Shown here: positions 16,738 through 28,110 of the stretch, one piece after another
Position numbering within the stretch: the first letter of the stretch is position 1
Layout: each line of letters starts with the position of its first letter
Source: JACRCT01 sp049841135
GTDB lineage: Bacteria; Myxococcota; Myxococcia; Myxococcales; UBA5297
Reading direction: 5' to 3'
Assembly: GCA_049841135.1 (NCBI GenBank)
Contig: JASGHK010000005.1
Coordinates: 1,612,001 to 1,676,000 of the forward strand
DNA: 64,000 nucleotides
The notes under the pieces: model-generated
The model's database searches: none
Told to the model about the DNA's origin: nothing
The model's input: the letters and a program-made list of their open reading frames with translations, nothing else
Position numbers and translations under genes: made by a program

Positions 16738-18849
16738 TCAGTCGCGGCGGAAGCGGCGGCGCTTGCCCAGGAAGACGAGCGTCCCGGCGGCGAAGATGAG
16801 CTTCGCGAACCAGTTGAACCCGGTGTAGCTCCCGCAGCCGGTGGTGTCCGCGCCGGGAGCCGTCAGGCATGGCAACGTGCAGACCTGGCTTTCGCACTGG
16901 TTGCTCTCGCACTCGACGGGGCTGGCGCAGACCGCTCCGCCGGCCTTCTTCGCCATGCAGGTCGCCGGCTTCGCGTTGGTGTCGCACCAGGCCGCCTCCG
17001 CGCAGCGGGAGTAGCTCGACCCGCTGGTGCTCGTCCGCGCGCAGGGCTGGCCCGGGCCGGGGAGCTGGCCGCAGTGGAACAGGGTGCCCGTGGAGTCCTG
17101 GATGCACGACCCGGACTGGCAGGCAGCGGCCGAGGTGTTCAGGTTGGGGTCGCACACCGCACCGTCGGCCTCGGCCGGAGCGCAGGTGCCCGCCTTGCAG
17201 TAGGCGCCCGCGGGGCAGTACGGCCAGGCGTTGTAGGCGTTGGCGCACGGCTCGCCGACCTTCGGGTTCTCGGTGCAGACGCCGGTGGTGCCCGTGTCGG
17301 GCCGCTTGCAGTAATCGTGCACGTACAGGCAGTTCCCGCGCTGCGACACCTTCAGGTCCGAGCTGGAGTCAACGGTGCATGCCTCGCCGCGGCGCGGCAT
17401 GGCCTTGCAGACTCCGCGGACGCACTCCAGCGAGTGGTGGCTGGGGCACCCGTCGGCGAGGCAGGGCTCACCCGGCCCGGGGATTTGCTTGCACGTGCCC
17501 GCGACCGAGGAGGTTCCCTTCTCGCACCAGAGGCAGGCGGCGCACTCCACACCCGTCGTCCCCATGCAGGTGTCGCCGACCTGGCCCGGGAGCGGCGCCA
17601 GGGCGCAGAAGCGGTTGGTGCCGGAGGTCGGCAAGCAGCGCAGCCCCTTCACGCACTGGGAGTCCGCGGTGCAGGTGCGGCCCTGGGTGAGAAGCGGTGC
17701 GCACGTCTGCTTGATCCCTCCGTCCGTCGTGACGCTGGCGCAGTACAGCCCCGCGGCGCAGGAGACGATCGAGCAGGGTTCCCCCGTCGCGGCGAGGGGC
17801 TGGCAGCGGAGCACCTTGTTGGAGTCGGCACGGCACGAGGTGTCGGCGACACAGACGTCGCGGCTGGTGCACGGCGCGTCGGCCGCCAGAGGCTTGGAGC
17901 AGACGCCGTCGCAGGAGGCGAGGCCGGTATCGGCCGCCTTGCAGTACAGCCCGGCGACGCACTCCCACTGGTTGCTGCAGGCCAGCCCCTCGGTCTGCTT
18001 CGCGGAGAAGAAGTTGCTGCAGACCTCCGGAGGCGCGCTTCCAGGCTGGGCGACGGCGGCGGCGGCCATGCACTCGTCGACGGACTTCGAGTTGAAGCAG
18101 ACGCGGCCCGCCTTCACCGAGGCCTTGAGCGCCGCGTAGGACTTGTCGAGGTCCTGGGCGCAGGTCGTGCGCGCCGACCAGACTCCGGAGGGGAAGACGC
18201 CCGCGACGACGAGTCCCTCGTTGACGCCGGCCGTTCCCTGGGCGGCGCGCTCGAAGAGGTCGACATCGAGCTGCTCGACGTCGGTGGTGTGCAGGGCCGT
18301 CGCGCTGGCGTCGTCGATCTTGTTGCCGCAGGCCTGGTACTGCCAGGCCGTCCAGTCGACGAGGCGGTCGTCGATCACGGTGCAGAAGCTGTCGATGGTG
18401 ACCGAGCCGGTGTCGCGGCAGGGGCCGCAGGTGCCGGCCTTCTGGCAGAACTGGCCCGCGGGGCAGGAGGTCGCGGTGCACTTGCAGGTGACGGTGACCG
18501 GGTCGCAGACCGGCTTGGTGCCGCTGCACGCCGGGGAGCACTGCCGGGCGACGCACTGGCCTTCGTCGCTGCAGGTCTGGTTGGTCTTGCAGCTGCCGCA
18601 GTCCAGCGGCTCGCCGCCGCACCCGTCGTCGAGCGTGCCGCAGACGCGGCCCTCGTCCTCGCAGGTCTTGGGGACGCAGGCGTCGGCCGTCTGGGACCCG
18701 CCGTCGCCCACCCGGCCGCCGTCGTTGGGCCCGCCGCCACCGTCCTTCGATGCGGGTGGGGTGCCGGTGTCCGGCGTCGGCGGTGGAGAGCTCGGACAAC
18801 CGGCGAGAGCCAGCGCCCCAAGGAAGGCGACAAGTCGGTGGATGGCCAC
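16738..18849 (-). CDS. Cys-rich surface lipoprotein with C-terminal membrane/Arg anchor
   Basis: I place the start at the GTG at 18849, which follows AGGGGGA and opens directly on a lipoprotein signal (LVAFLGALALAGC). The product is about 703 residues. After a Pro/Gly/Asp-rich linker there are many short Cys motifs of the form CxxGxxCxxxxxCxxGLxC. Examples are CVAGLYCKA, CAAGLYCASV and CVKGLRCLPT, and they are typical of myxobacterial surface proteins. The C-terminus reads GCGSYTG, then a hydrophobic stretch, then GKRRRFRRD. This resembles the MYXO-CTERM type of sorting tail, though it is not a clean match. It is probably an outer-surface protein of unknown role. Confidence 0.75.
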   Translation of the reverse strand: MAIHRLVAFLGALALAGCPSSPPPTPDTGTPPASKDGGGGPNDGGRVGDGGSQTADACVPKTCEDEGRVCGTLDDGCGGEPLDCGSCKTNQTCSDEGQCVARQCSPACSGTKPVCDPVTVTCKCTATSCPAGQFCQKAGTCGPCRDTGSVTIDSFCTVIDDRLVDWTAWQYQACGNKIDDASATALHTTDVEQLDVDLFERAAQGTAGVNEGLVVAGVFPSGVWSARTTCAQDLDKSYAALKASVKAGRVCFNSKSVDECMAAAAVAQPGSAPPEVCSNFFSAKQTEGLACSNQWECVAGLYCKAADTGLASCDGVCSKPLAADAPCTSRDVCVADTSCRADSNKVLRCQPLAATGEPCSIVSCAAGLYCASVTTDGGIKQTCAPLLTQGRTCTADSQCVKGLRCLPTSGTNRFCALAPLPGQVGDTCMGTTGVECAACLWCEKGTSSVAGTCKQIPGPGEPCLADGCPSHHSLECVRGVCKAMPRRGEACTVDSSSDLKVSQRGNCLYVHDYCKRPDTGTTGVCTENPKVGEPCANAYNAWPYCPAGAYCKAGTCAPAEADGAVCDPNLNTSAAACQSGSCIQDSTGTLFHCGQLPGPGQPCARTSTSGSSYSRCAEAAWCDTNAKPATCMAKKAGGAVCASPVECESNQCESQVCTLPCLTAPGADTTGCGSYTGFNWFAKLIFAAGTLVFLGKRRRFRRD

Positions 18850-18939
18850 GGGGTCCCCCTTCAGCAGGTGTGATGCGACGGACGAGAGAGCGGCGAAAGC
18901 GAATCCTATTGCCAAGCCAGTCTGGCCGCTCGACTACGG

Positions 18940-18971
18940 GGCTTCGGACTGCGGGCTTCGGGCTTCGGGTC
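18940..18971. repeat. Short 7-bp tandem repeat (GGGCTTC type)
   Basis: The stretch is made of GGGCTTCGG-type heptamers. A similar run, reversed (CGAAGCC four times), occurs at 61408-61435. It lies in the divergent intergenic region 18850-19135, where no promoter was clearly recognised. Confidence 0.4.
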
Positions 18972-19135
18972 AAGCCGCCGGCCTGAGGTCCGAAGTCGTC
19001 CTGTGCTCCGGGGGCCTTTTTCAATGCCAAGCGGCCAAGGGGCCGAGAACCGCCTACTTGGCTTTCCGGGAGAGCGACGAGAGGGGCCGCGGAGCCGTGG
19101 TAGACACAAGGCCATGACTTTCGCCCTTCGATTCG

Positions 19136-20062
19136 ATGGTCTTCGCAGCGCTGCTGACCCTTGCGGCCTGCCCCGGCGACCCCACCACCGAGCCGTCCCT
19201 GGACGCGAACGGTCTGCGCCCCGATGCCGCGGCGCAGCCCAGGCTCGACGCTTCCGAGCAGCCGGGCGCCGACGCTTCGACCAGCCCGATGACGGATGCG
19301 AGCGTCGTGGGCGAGCCGGACGCCTCCTCGACGCCGAACGCAGACGCGGCGACTGCCGCCGTCGATGCCAGCACTTCGGCCCCGGACGCGGGTGGCGCGC
19401 CGACCTCGCCGGCGATCGCCGTTCTCGGTGGCGCGAGCGACGCGGTCTCGAGCTACCTCATCAACGCCTCGCCGGCGGCCTGGAACATCTTCAGCGGCGA
19501 GCACGTCCCGCTCGGCCGGCACTTCGATACGGCCCACGTCTCGTACCACACGGCCCTGCGCTTCCCGGCGGTGAACGTGCCGGCCGGAGCGACCGTCACC
19601 AGCGCCAAGCTGACCTTCTACCCGCACAACTCGGTCGACTCGTCGAACAACCTGTGGATCAACCTCTACGCCGAGAAGGCGGTGAGCTCGGCGCCCTTCG
19701 ATCCCACGAACTACGACTCCGGCCGCCCCGACCAGCGCGCGAAGACCACCGCCCTCTTCGATCACTGGCTGGTGCGCTGCCGGTCGGACTGCACGGACCT
19801 CAGCGAGTACGACTGCCCCCAGCGCAAGCTCGACTGCTGGGACCCCGCGGTGGCGTTCACCTGCCCCAAGGACTTTAAGGCGATGGTGCAGGAGGTGATC
19901 GACCAGCCGGGCTGGGCTGCCGGGAACGCCATGACGATCTTCCTCATCAACGCGGCGACCGACCAGGACGACGCGAAGTACCAGGGCTACCGGACCATCG
20001 TCGGGTACGACCCGGCGGCCGTGGACCACGCGCCGAAGCTGGTGGTGGAGTTCACGCAATAG
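19136..20062 (+). CDS. Secreted lipoprotein with a DNRLRE-like carbohydrate/adhesion domain
   Basis: The 308-residue product starts with a short lipoprotein signal (MVFAALLTLAAC). A long Asp/Ala/Ser-rich linker of repeated PDA/DAS motifs follows to about residue 95. The rest (SDAVSSYLINASPAAWNIFSGEHVPLGRH, ALRFPAVNVPAGATVTSAKLTFYPHNS, DHAPKLVVEF) reads like the DNRLRE/TGF-propeptide-type beta domain found in bacterial surface proteins, where a VPAGATVTSAKLTF strand is typical. Four Cys near residues 217-245 may form disulfides. The start is inferred from the signal peptide; no good ribosome site precedes it. Function unknown. Confidence 0.6.
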   Translation: MVFAALLTLAACPGDPTTEPSLDANGLRPDAAAQPRLDASEQPGADASTSPMTDASVVGEPDASSTPNADAATAAVDASTSAPDAGGAPTSPAIAVLGGASDAVSSYLINASPAAWNIFSGEHVPLGRHFDTAHVSYHTALRFPAVNVPAGATVTSAKLTFYPHNSVDSSNNLWINLYAEKAVSSAPFDPTNYDSGRPDQRAKTTALFDHWLVRCRSDCTDLSEYDCPQRKLDCWDPAVAFTCPKDFKAMVQEVIDQPGWAAGNAMTIFLINAATDQDDAKYQGYRTIVGYDPAAVDHAPKLVVEFTQ

Positions 20063-20080
20063 CGCAGGCGGGAAGCCCGG

Positions 20081-20467
20081 ATGGCCGACGACAGCTCAGA
20101 CTTCCTGAAGCGGAACCGCCGGCGGGCGCGCAACCGCTACCTGCTGATGGTGGTGCTGCTGGCCTCCGCGGTCGGCGGCGTGGCCTGGCGTGCCGTGGGG
20201 CTCTTCCAGCGAATGTCGCAGCGCGAGGGCGACGAGGTCCGCCTGGTCGTCGGGCCGGACAGCACCGCGAGCTGGGAGGGCCAGACGTACGGCAAGGACG
20301 ACTACGACCGCCTGCTCGCTGACGTCGCGGCCAGGCACCCGAAGGCGCACGTGCTGGTCTGTGCCCCGGACGCGCGGAGCCCGCTGGGCGCGATGGTCAC
20401 CGTCAAGGCGCAGCTCTACGGGCTCGAGGCCGGGCTGGTTCGGCTCACGGATGCGCGCTGCAAGTGA
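20081..20467 (+). CDS. Single-pass membrane protein, possibly ExbD-like
   Basis: The 128-residue protein has a basic N-terminus (KRNRRRARNRY), one membrane segment at about 20-36 (YLLMVVLLASAVGGVAW) and a periplasmic part. YGKDDYDRLLADVAARHPKAHVLVCAPDA resembles the ExbD/TolR periplasmic domain, but the membrane Asp that carries protons in ExbD is missing. It starts 18 bp after the preceding lipoprotein gene, so co-transcription is likely. I give the ExbD link only as a weak similarity. Confidence 0.5.
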   Translation: MADDSSDFLKRNRRRARNRYLLMVVLLASAVGGVAWRAVGLFQRMSQREGDEVRLVVGPDSTASWEGQTYGKDDYDRLLADVAARHPKAHVLVCAPDARSPLGAMVTVKAQLYGLEAGLVRLTDARCK

Positions 20468-20548
20468 GGCGGTCTGCGGCCGCCCCCAGCTTGCTAAAGA
20501 TAGGCAGCTACTTTGTGACATGAACCGCGCGGCTCGCGGGTCGCCGGT

Positions 20549-20621
20549 CCACTTCGTCCACGACGTCCACAAGGTGGGTGGACTGGGTGGACGAGGTGGA
20601 CCCGGTGGACAAAGTGGACTT
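20549..20621. repeat. GTCCAC/GTGGAC inverted simple repeat
   Basis: GTCCAC copies spaced nine bases apart on the left face GTGGAC copies, also about nine bases apart, on the right. They form a long imperfect hairpin. A similar (GTCCACNNN) run is at 46395-46440. Both are in intergenic DNA. Confidence 0.4.
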
Positions 20622-20746
20622 CAGCCCGCGGCCGTCTTGCCCCCTGCCGCCGCCTTGCGCTCCAGGCGCCCGACCAGCGTCAGCAGCCCTTCCAGAATGG
20701 TGTACGGGTGCGGCGGGTACGGCCCGCCGGAGATGGCGCAGGCGCC
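20622..20746 (-). pseudogene. Remnant of a second copy of the Ehr small-subunit gene (3' end)
   Basis: The plus strand closely follows the end of the gene at 24357. It begins with CAGCCCGCGGCCG, continues with CTCCAGGCGCCCGACCAGCG and the TCCAGAATGGTGTACGGGTG segment, then jumps to TACGGCCCGCCGGAGATGGC. About 70 bp that are present at 24458-24527 are missing. Only the 3' part is here, with no start. It marks a past duplication, and the chemoreceptor gene now lies between the remnant and the intact copy. The rest of 20468-20901 holds no recognisable gene. Confidence 0.75.
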
Positions 20747-20901
20747 CACGGGTAGGCGCCGCCGCACGTCTCTGCTGAAGGCTCGTCTCGCAAAGGACGT
20801 CGCTAGGCCGCGCGGTCACCTCGATGGTGTAGCCGACCAGCCGGGAGATGGCCGATGGCCAAGAGTGACGGCGGTCCCGCCGCGGCTCCCGGAGCTTCGC
20901 G

Positions 20902-23900
20902 TCAGTCGGCCGCCATCTCCTCGGGGCGGCCCTGGAGCTCCTCGGTGAGGTGCTGGGACTGCTCTGCCAGCGACCCGGAGGCGCGCTCCATGTCCTCGAC
21001 GGCCTGCGCCGCCTCGGCCATCCCGGACTGCAGCGCGTCGACCGCCAAGAGGACGTGCTCGATGCCTTGCTTCTGGCTGAGCGCGTCCCCGGCGATCTGC
21101 CGGGCCGCCTGGGCAAACCCGCCGATGAGCGAGGAGAGCTGGGCGATGGTCTCGCCGGCGCGCACGGCGTGCTCGCGCGCCTGGCGCGTCTGTTGGCGCC
21201 CGGCTTCGGTCTCGGTGAGCGCGGCGCGCATCTCCCGGGCGATCTCCTCGAGGATGCCGCGCACCTGCCCGGCGGCTCCCTTGGACTGATCGGCCAGCCG
21301 CTGCATCTCCCGCGCGATCACCAAGAAGCCCTTGCCCGTCTCGCTGGCCCGCGCCGCCTCGAGCGCGGCGTTGAAGGCCAGCATCGAGCTGGTCTCGGCC
21401 AGCTCGCTCACCGAGTCGATGATGGCGCCGATGTGCTCGCCCCGCTCGTCGAGGGCGCCGATGCGCTGGGCGGTGAGGTCGGTCTGCGACTCGGCCCGCT
21501 CCAGCGACTGGATGGTGCCCGTCACCTCCGCCCGCCCGGCCACCGAGAGCTGCTCGGAGTGCTCGGCTCCGGCGACCACCGACTGGGCCCGCTGCGCCGC
21601 GGCGCGCGAGCTCTCGGTCACCAGGTGGACCGACTCGCCGACCTCGCGCAGCGCCTCCTTCTGCTGGCTCACCGCGGCATTCTGCTGCGCCGCGGTGCCC
21701 GCCAGCCCCTGGGCCTCGCGCCGCAGCTCGGCCGCCACCGCGCCGATGCGCTGGCGGGCCTGCCGCAGCGCCGCGAGGGTGCGCGACTGCGCCGCGTTGC
21801 GCTGCGAAAGCCGCCGGTTGCGCCGGACGAGCGACCGCGCCCGCCAGACGACGCCCAGCGCCACCACCGACAGCAGCCCGAGCACGCCGAGGGCCCGTGC
21901 CCAGGCGGTCTGCCACCACGCGGCTTCGATGACGAAGTCGAAGGCGGCGAGCTTCGCCCCAGGCGCCGCCGGGGTGCCGGGCGCGCGCCTCGAAGCGGTA
22001 GCTCCCCGGCGGCAGCGCGGGGTAGCGCACGCTGCGCCCGTCCACTCCGTGCCAGCTCTCGATGCCGACCAGCCGCACCTCGTGCTGCAGGGAAGCCTCG
22101 CCGGCGAAGCTCAGGCCCGCAAACTCCACCTCCATCGTGTTCTCGGTCCACTGCAGCGACGCCGCCCGGTCGAGCGGCACGTCCCTGCCGGTGAAGCGCA
22201 CCGCCTCGAGCTGCGTCGGCGGGGCCGCCGCCTCGCCGAAGACCGGGCCGCTGAAGTGGCCGAGCCCCATGCTGGTGCCCAGCCAGAGGGACCCGTCGAG
22301 GTCGACGGCCAGGCCGCGGCTGGAGGTGTCCTCGCCCGGCAAGCCGTCGGCGAGCCCGAAGTGCCGCACCCCGCCTTTGCCCAGCACGTCGACGCCCATG
22401 CCCGTGCCCAGCCAGAGCTGGCCTTCCCGGTCCTCGGCCAGAGCGTAGACGCGCCCCTGGCTCAGCCCGCCCGACGAGTCGAAGTGCTCGAGGCTCGCCT
22501 TCGGGCCCAGGCGCACGCAGACGATGCCCAGCGGCTCGCGGTAGGCGGCGCAGACCTCTCCGGCGCGGCGGGCGCCGAGGTAGACGACGTAGTCGTGGCG
22601 CAGGCCGTCGGCGGTGGTGAGACGGCGCCATCGTCCGCCCTCGAGGACGAGCAGGCCGCGCTCGCTGGCCGCCCACAGCCGCCCGGCCGCGTCGATCACG
22701 AGGTCGGAGATGCGCTCGCTCCCCACCGCGCCCGGGAGCGGCACCGGCTCGGCGGCGTAGGGCGGGCGCGAGGGCGCGCGCAAGAGGCCCGCGCCGGTGG
22801 CGATCCACAGCGAGCCGTCGCCCGTGCGCGCCAGCGCCAGGATCTTCTCGTAGCCGGGCGAGAGGTTCGCCTCGCTGCCCAGCCAGCGCACCTCGAGCGT
22901 CCTGGGGTCGAGCACGCCCAGCTCGACGGGTGAGCCGCCGATGAGCAGGGTCCCGTCGTCGGCCTCGAGGACCGCCCGTATCGGCCGGTCCTCGGTCCGG
23001 GGGACGAGCCGCCAGCCGTCGGCGTGGCCGCGCCAGAGCCCGGCGTCCGAGCCTACCCAGAGCGTGCCCGCCCGGTCGCGCAAGACGGCGCGCATGGTGG
23101 CGTTGGAGAGGCCGCTGCGGGCGTTGTGCGAGGTCCACTGTCCCCGGCCGAGCAGGCGATGCACGCCCATCCCGGCGATCCACAACGTGCCCTCGCGGTC
23201 CTCGAGCATCCCGGCCGCCGGCGCATCCGGAAAGCCCTGCTTGGGCCCGAGGTGGTGCGAGCGCGCCGAGCCCGGAGCGGCGCCGGCGCCGAGCGCGACG
23301 AAGAACCCGCGCGTGGTGGGTACCCACAGCCGGCCTCGGCGATCGAGCGAGAGCTGGGCTCGGTCGATGATGGCGGGCAGCTCCGCCTTCCAGGGGACGA
23401 ACCCGTCGGCGCCTGGCGGCCGCAGATAGACATGGCGGCCGGCGAGCGCCCACAGCGTGCCGGCGCCATCGCGCACCAGCGAGGTGACCGATTCCCGCGC
23501 GCCGGGGAGGGGGGTCGTCTCCAGCACCGCGCCGCGGGCGAGGGTCAGGATGCGTTCTCCCTGCGCCGCGAAGACGCGCGACCCGTCGGCCCACAGGGCG
23601 TGGGCGGGTCCGCCAGGCCAGCCGGGGAAGGCCCGGAAGACGTTGCCGTCGGTGGTGACGAAGAGGCCGGCGTTGCTGGCAGCAAGGACGGCGCCGTCAG
23701 GCCCGTTGGCGACGGCGTTGATGCGGCTGTCGCCCAGGCCGGCCGGGACGGTGAAGCGCTCGCCGACCTTGCGCGCCAGGCCGCCCAGCGTGCCAACCCA
23801 GAGATCGCCGGAGCCCGATACCAGCAGCGCCGTGATGTTGCTCAAGGGCAGGCCGTGCGACCGATCGAATCGGCGGAAGCGGTGGCCGTTGTAGCGGTAG

Positions 23901-24130
23901 AGGCCGTCCTCGGAGCTCACCCAGAGGTAGCCCTGCGGATCCTGCGTGAGCACCGTGGTGGCGAGGTTGCGCAGCCCCTTCTGCGAATCGTAGCTGCCAA
24001 AGCCGTACAGCCCGACGGGACCGGGCTTCTCGGCGAGGATGTCGAAGCCAGGCGACGAGGCGGCACCTGCCGCAGCCGGCAGCAGCAGGGCGAGGATGGC
24101 GAGCTGGTGGGACCAAGGTGCTGCTGTCAT
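20902..24130 (-). CDS. Chemoreceptor with a two-component-type propeller (Reg_prop/Y_Y_Y) sensor, one frameshift
   Basis: Read across one frameshift, this is a protein of about 1075 residues. A signal peptide is followed by 12-14 propeller-type repeats of the form G-x-LWVGT/LWIAT (DPQGYLWVSSEDGLYRY, GDLWVGTLGGLARK and so on). Next come a Y_Y_Y-like beta domain (RYPALPPGSYRFEARARHPGGAWG), one membrane segment (ALGVLGLLSVVALGVVW) and a cytoplasmic methyl-accepting domain. The signalling tip is ETSSMLAFNAALEAARASETGKGFLVIAREMQRLA, close to the MCP consensus. The break lies at about 21945-21985, between the Y_Y_Y end and AKLAAFDFVIEAAWWQTAW. Propeller plus Y_Y_Y is normally linked to histidine kinases. 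The fusion suggests that a polysaccharide-type periplasmic sensor controls a chemosensory array. Confidence 0.82.
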
Positions 24131-24356
24131 AGAAAACGCGATGGTAGGGCGAACGCGCCGGGAGAGCCACCCGTTGCCGTCGGGGGACGCGCTGCTGGCC
24201 CGGAGCGACTCCGAGCGCCGAGCCCGTAGCGCCTCTCCCTCTCGTCGGGCGTGCGCGCCCTGGAAGGCCCGGCCGGCCTGCGGATGGGCGTGCGGAACTG
24301 CGGAGGGAGGGCGCGGAACGGCCCTGCGGGAGTCGATGTGGTGGACGGGCTGTCCT

Positions 24357-25151
24357 TCAGCCCGCGGCCGGCTTGCCCCCCGCGGTGGCCGCGCGTCGCT
24401 CCAGGCGCCCGACCAGCGTCAGCAGCCCTTCCAGGATGGTGTACGGGTGCGGCGGGCAGCCCGGGATGTACAGGTCGACCGGCACGCTGGTGTCGGCGCC
24501 GTCATGGGCCTCGGGGTGCCCCAGGTACGGCCCGCCGGAGATGGCGCAGGCGCCCACGGCGATGACGACCTTCGGCGGCGGCAGCGCGTCGTAGGTCTTC
24601 TTCAGCGCCCCGCGCATGTTCTCGCTGACCGGCCCGGTGACGAGCAGGCCGTCGGCGTGGCGCGGCGACGCCACGACCTGGATGCCGAAGCGGCCCAGGT
24701 CGAAGACCAGCGTCCCCAGCACGTTGATGTCGGACTCGCAGCCGTTGCAGCCGCCGGCGCTCACCTGGCGCAGCTTGAGCGAGCGGCCGAAGAGCTTGCG
24801 CAGCCGCTCGTCCAGCGCCTTGGCCTGGACCGGGAGCCCGGTGCTCACCAGGTCGGCGCGTGAGCGGGCCGCCAGCCGGTACTCGCGGGTGAACTGGAGC
24901 GCCTGCGTGGGGCACGCCTGGGTGCAGTCGGTGCAGAACAGGCAGCGGCCCAGGTCGACCTTGAGCCCGCCGGCCTGCGCGTCGACGGCACCGGTGGGGC
25001 AGGCCTCGACGCAGGCCTGACACCCGGCGGGGCACTTGGTGGGGTCGAGGGCGGGAAGGCCGCGGAACCGGTCCGGCAGGACGGGCTCCTGCGCCGGGTA
25101 CTTGGCCGTCCGGTGGCCCTGCTGGAGTCGCGCGAAGAGGAGGCTGAACAT
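24357..25151 (-). CDS. Ehr complex small subunit: 2x[4Fe-4S] ferredoxin fused to NuoB-like domain
   Basis: The 264-residue protein joins two subunits that are separate in hydrogenase-4 (HyfH and HyfI types). The ferredoxin part has CPAGCQACVEACP and CLFCTDCTQACP, enough for two [4Fe-4S] clusters. The NuoB-like part has GGCNGCESDI, VGACAISGG and IPGCPPHP, the four Cys of the cluster next to the active site. It should pass electrons between a soluble partner and the membrane arm. It is the last gene of the operon. Part of its 3' end is duplicated at 20622-20746. Confidence 0.88.
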   Translation of the reverse strand: MFSLLFARLQQGHRTAKYPAQEPVLPDRFRGLPALDPTKCPAGCQACVEACPTGAVDAQAGGLKVDLGRCLFCTDCTQACPTQALQFTREYRLAARSRADLVSTGLPVQAKALDERLRKLFGRSLKLRQVSAGGCNGCESDINVLGTLVFDLGRFGIQVVASPRHADGLLVTGPVSENMRGALKKTYDALPPPKVVIAVGACAISGGPYLGHPEAHDGADTSVPVDLYIPGCPPHPYTILEGLLTLVGRLERRAATAGGKPAAG

Positions 25152-25163
25152 GGCGGCGTCTCC

Positions 25164-26677
25164 CTACAGGTCGTGCCCGCAGTACGAGAGGTTGAAGCTC
25201 TTGTTGCAGAGCGGGAAGTCGGAGATCTGCTGGTCGCGCAGGGCCATGGCGAGCCCGGTCCAGTTGTGGAACGAGGGGTCCACGACCTTGTACGCGGCCA
25301 GCTTGCCCTGCGCGTCGGTCAGCGCCACGTGGCAGATCTCGCCGCGCCAGCCCTCCACCAGCGAGACGCAGATCCGGTCGGGCTGGAGCGCGCCGCAGGT
25401 GGCCCTGGGCGCTCCGGCGGGCAGCTCCTTGAGCTGCGTGCGCAAGAAGACGATCGACCGTTCGATCTCCAGCCAGCGGACGTAGGCCCGGGCGAAGACG
25501 TCCCCGCTGTGCAGCGTGGAGATGGGGATGTGCGCGAACTGGAAGATGCCCCAGGGGTGGCTCTTGCGCACGTCGCGGCGCAGCCCCGAGGCCCGCGCCG
25601 CCGGCCCCACCAGCCCCAGCTGCTGCGCCGTCTCGTCGGAGACGCGGCCGGTCTCCTCGAAGCGGGCCTGCACCGAGGCCGTGCTCCACAGCAGCATCAC
25701 CGCGCTCTTCACGTCGCGCGCCGTGGACTCGAGCCGCTCGATCAGCTGCTTCACCCGCTCCGGGTCCGCGTCGAAGCCGACGCCGCCTGGCCGCACCAGG
25801 CCCCGACCGAAGCGGCTGCCGCACAGGTGCGCGGTCATGTTGAGCCAGTCGCCGCGCAGCCGCCCGCAGTAGGAGGCGGTGGGCAGGTAGCCGACGTCCC
25901 CCGCCAGCGCGCCCAGGTCGCCCGTGTGGTTGGCCAGCCGCTCCAGCTCCAGCCCCACCGCGCGCAGCGCCTGCGCGCGCGCCGACGGCCGGGTCTCGGA
26001 GAGACCCTCGAGCGCCTGGCAGTAGGCCGTCGCGTGGCCGACGCTGGTGTCGCCGGCGGCGGTCTCCATGAAGTGGATGGCGCGCTTGGCCGGGCCTGCC
26101 AGCAGCGCCCGCTCGACGCCGCGGTGCTGGTAGCCGAGCGAGATCTCCAGGTGGAAGACGTGCTCGCCGTGGCACTGGAAGCGGAAGTGCCCGGGCTCGA
26201 TGACCCCGGCGTGCACCGGGCCCACCGCCACCTCGTGGATCTCCTCGCCCTCGACCCGGTAGAAGTCGGTGATGCCGCAGACGGGCTTCACGTCCTCGGT
26301 GCGGCCCCAGGCGTCCTTGCCCGGCCGCGCGGAGCGATGGAAGCGGACCGGCTTGAGCCAGGGGTGGCCCTGCGGCACCACGCCCCACTGCTCGGCGATC
26401 TCCCGCTCGAACAGGTGCACCTGCGGGCACTCGGGAGTCATGGAGGCGAACGAGTCGCCGTCGAGCGCGGCGCGCCCCACCTCGATCGTCCCCTCCTGGT
26501 CGACGGCGAGCGCCGCCACCAACTCCAGGCCGGAGTCGACCGGCCGGGCGAAGAGCGCCGACACCCGGCGCCCCGCGGCCGGCGCGCCGATCACCGCGCG
26601 GCGCAGCTCCTCCAGCGGGAGCACGGGCGCCTTCGAGAGCGGGGCGGACCGGCCGTTGCGAAGCGAGAGCAGGGCGG

Positions 26678-26681
<4 letters not shown>
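25164..26681 (-). CDS. Ehr complex large subunit (NuoCD-type), NiFe ligands missing
   Basis: The 505-residue protein has a short NuoC-like N-terminus (VHLFEREIAEQWGVVPQGHPW) and a NuoD/hydrogenase large-subunit body (VGPVHAGVIEPGHFRFQCHGE, LGYQHRGVERALL). Where group-4 hydrogenases have RxCGxC, this protein reads ETAAGDTSVGH, so both N-terminal NiFe Cys are replaced by Ala and Thr. The C-terminus is DFPLCNKSFNLSYCGHDL rather than DPCxxC. This fits the energy-converting-hydrogenase-related (Ehr) class, which cannot bind a NiFe centre. Start and preceding stop overlap as ATGA, so translation is coupled. The natural electron donor or acceptor is unknown. Confidence 0.88.
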
Positions 26682-28109
<1,428 letters not shown>

Positions 28110-28110
28110 G

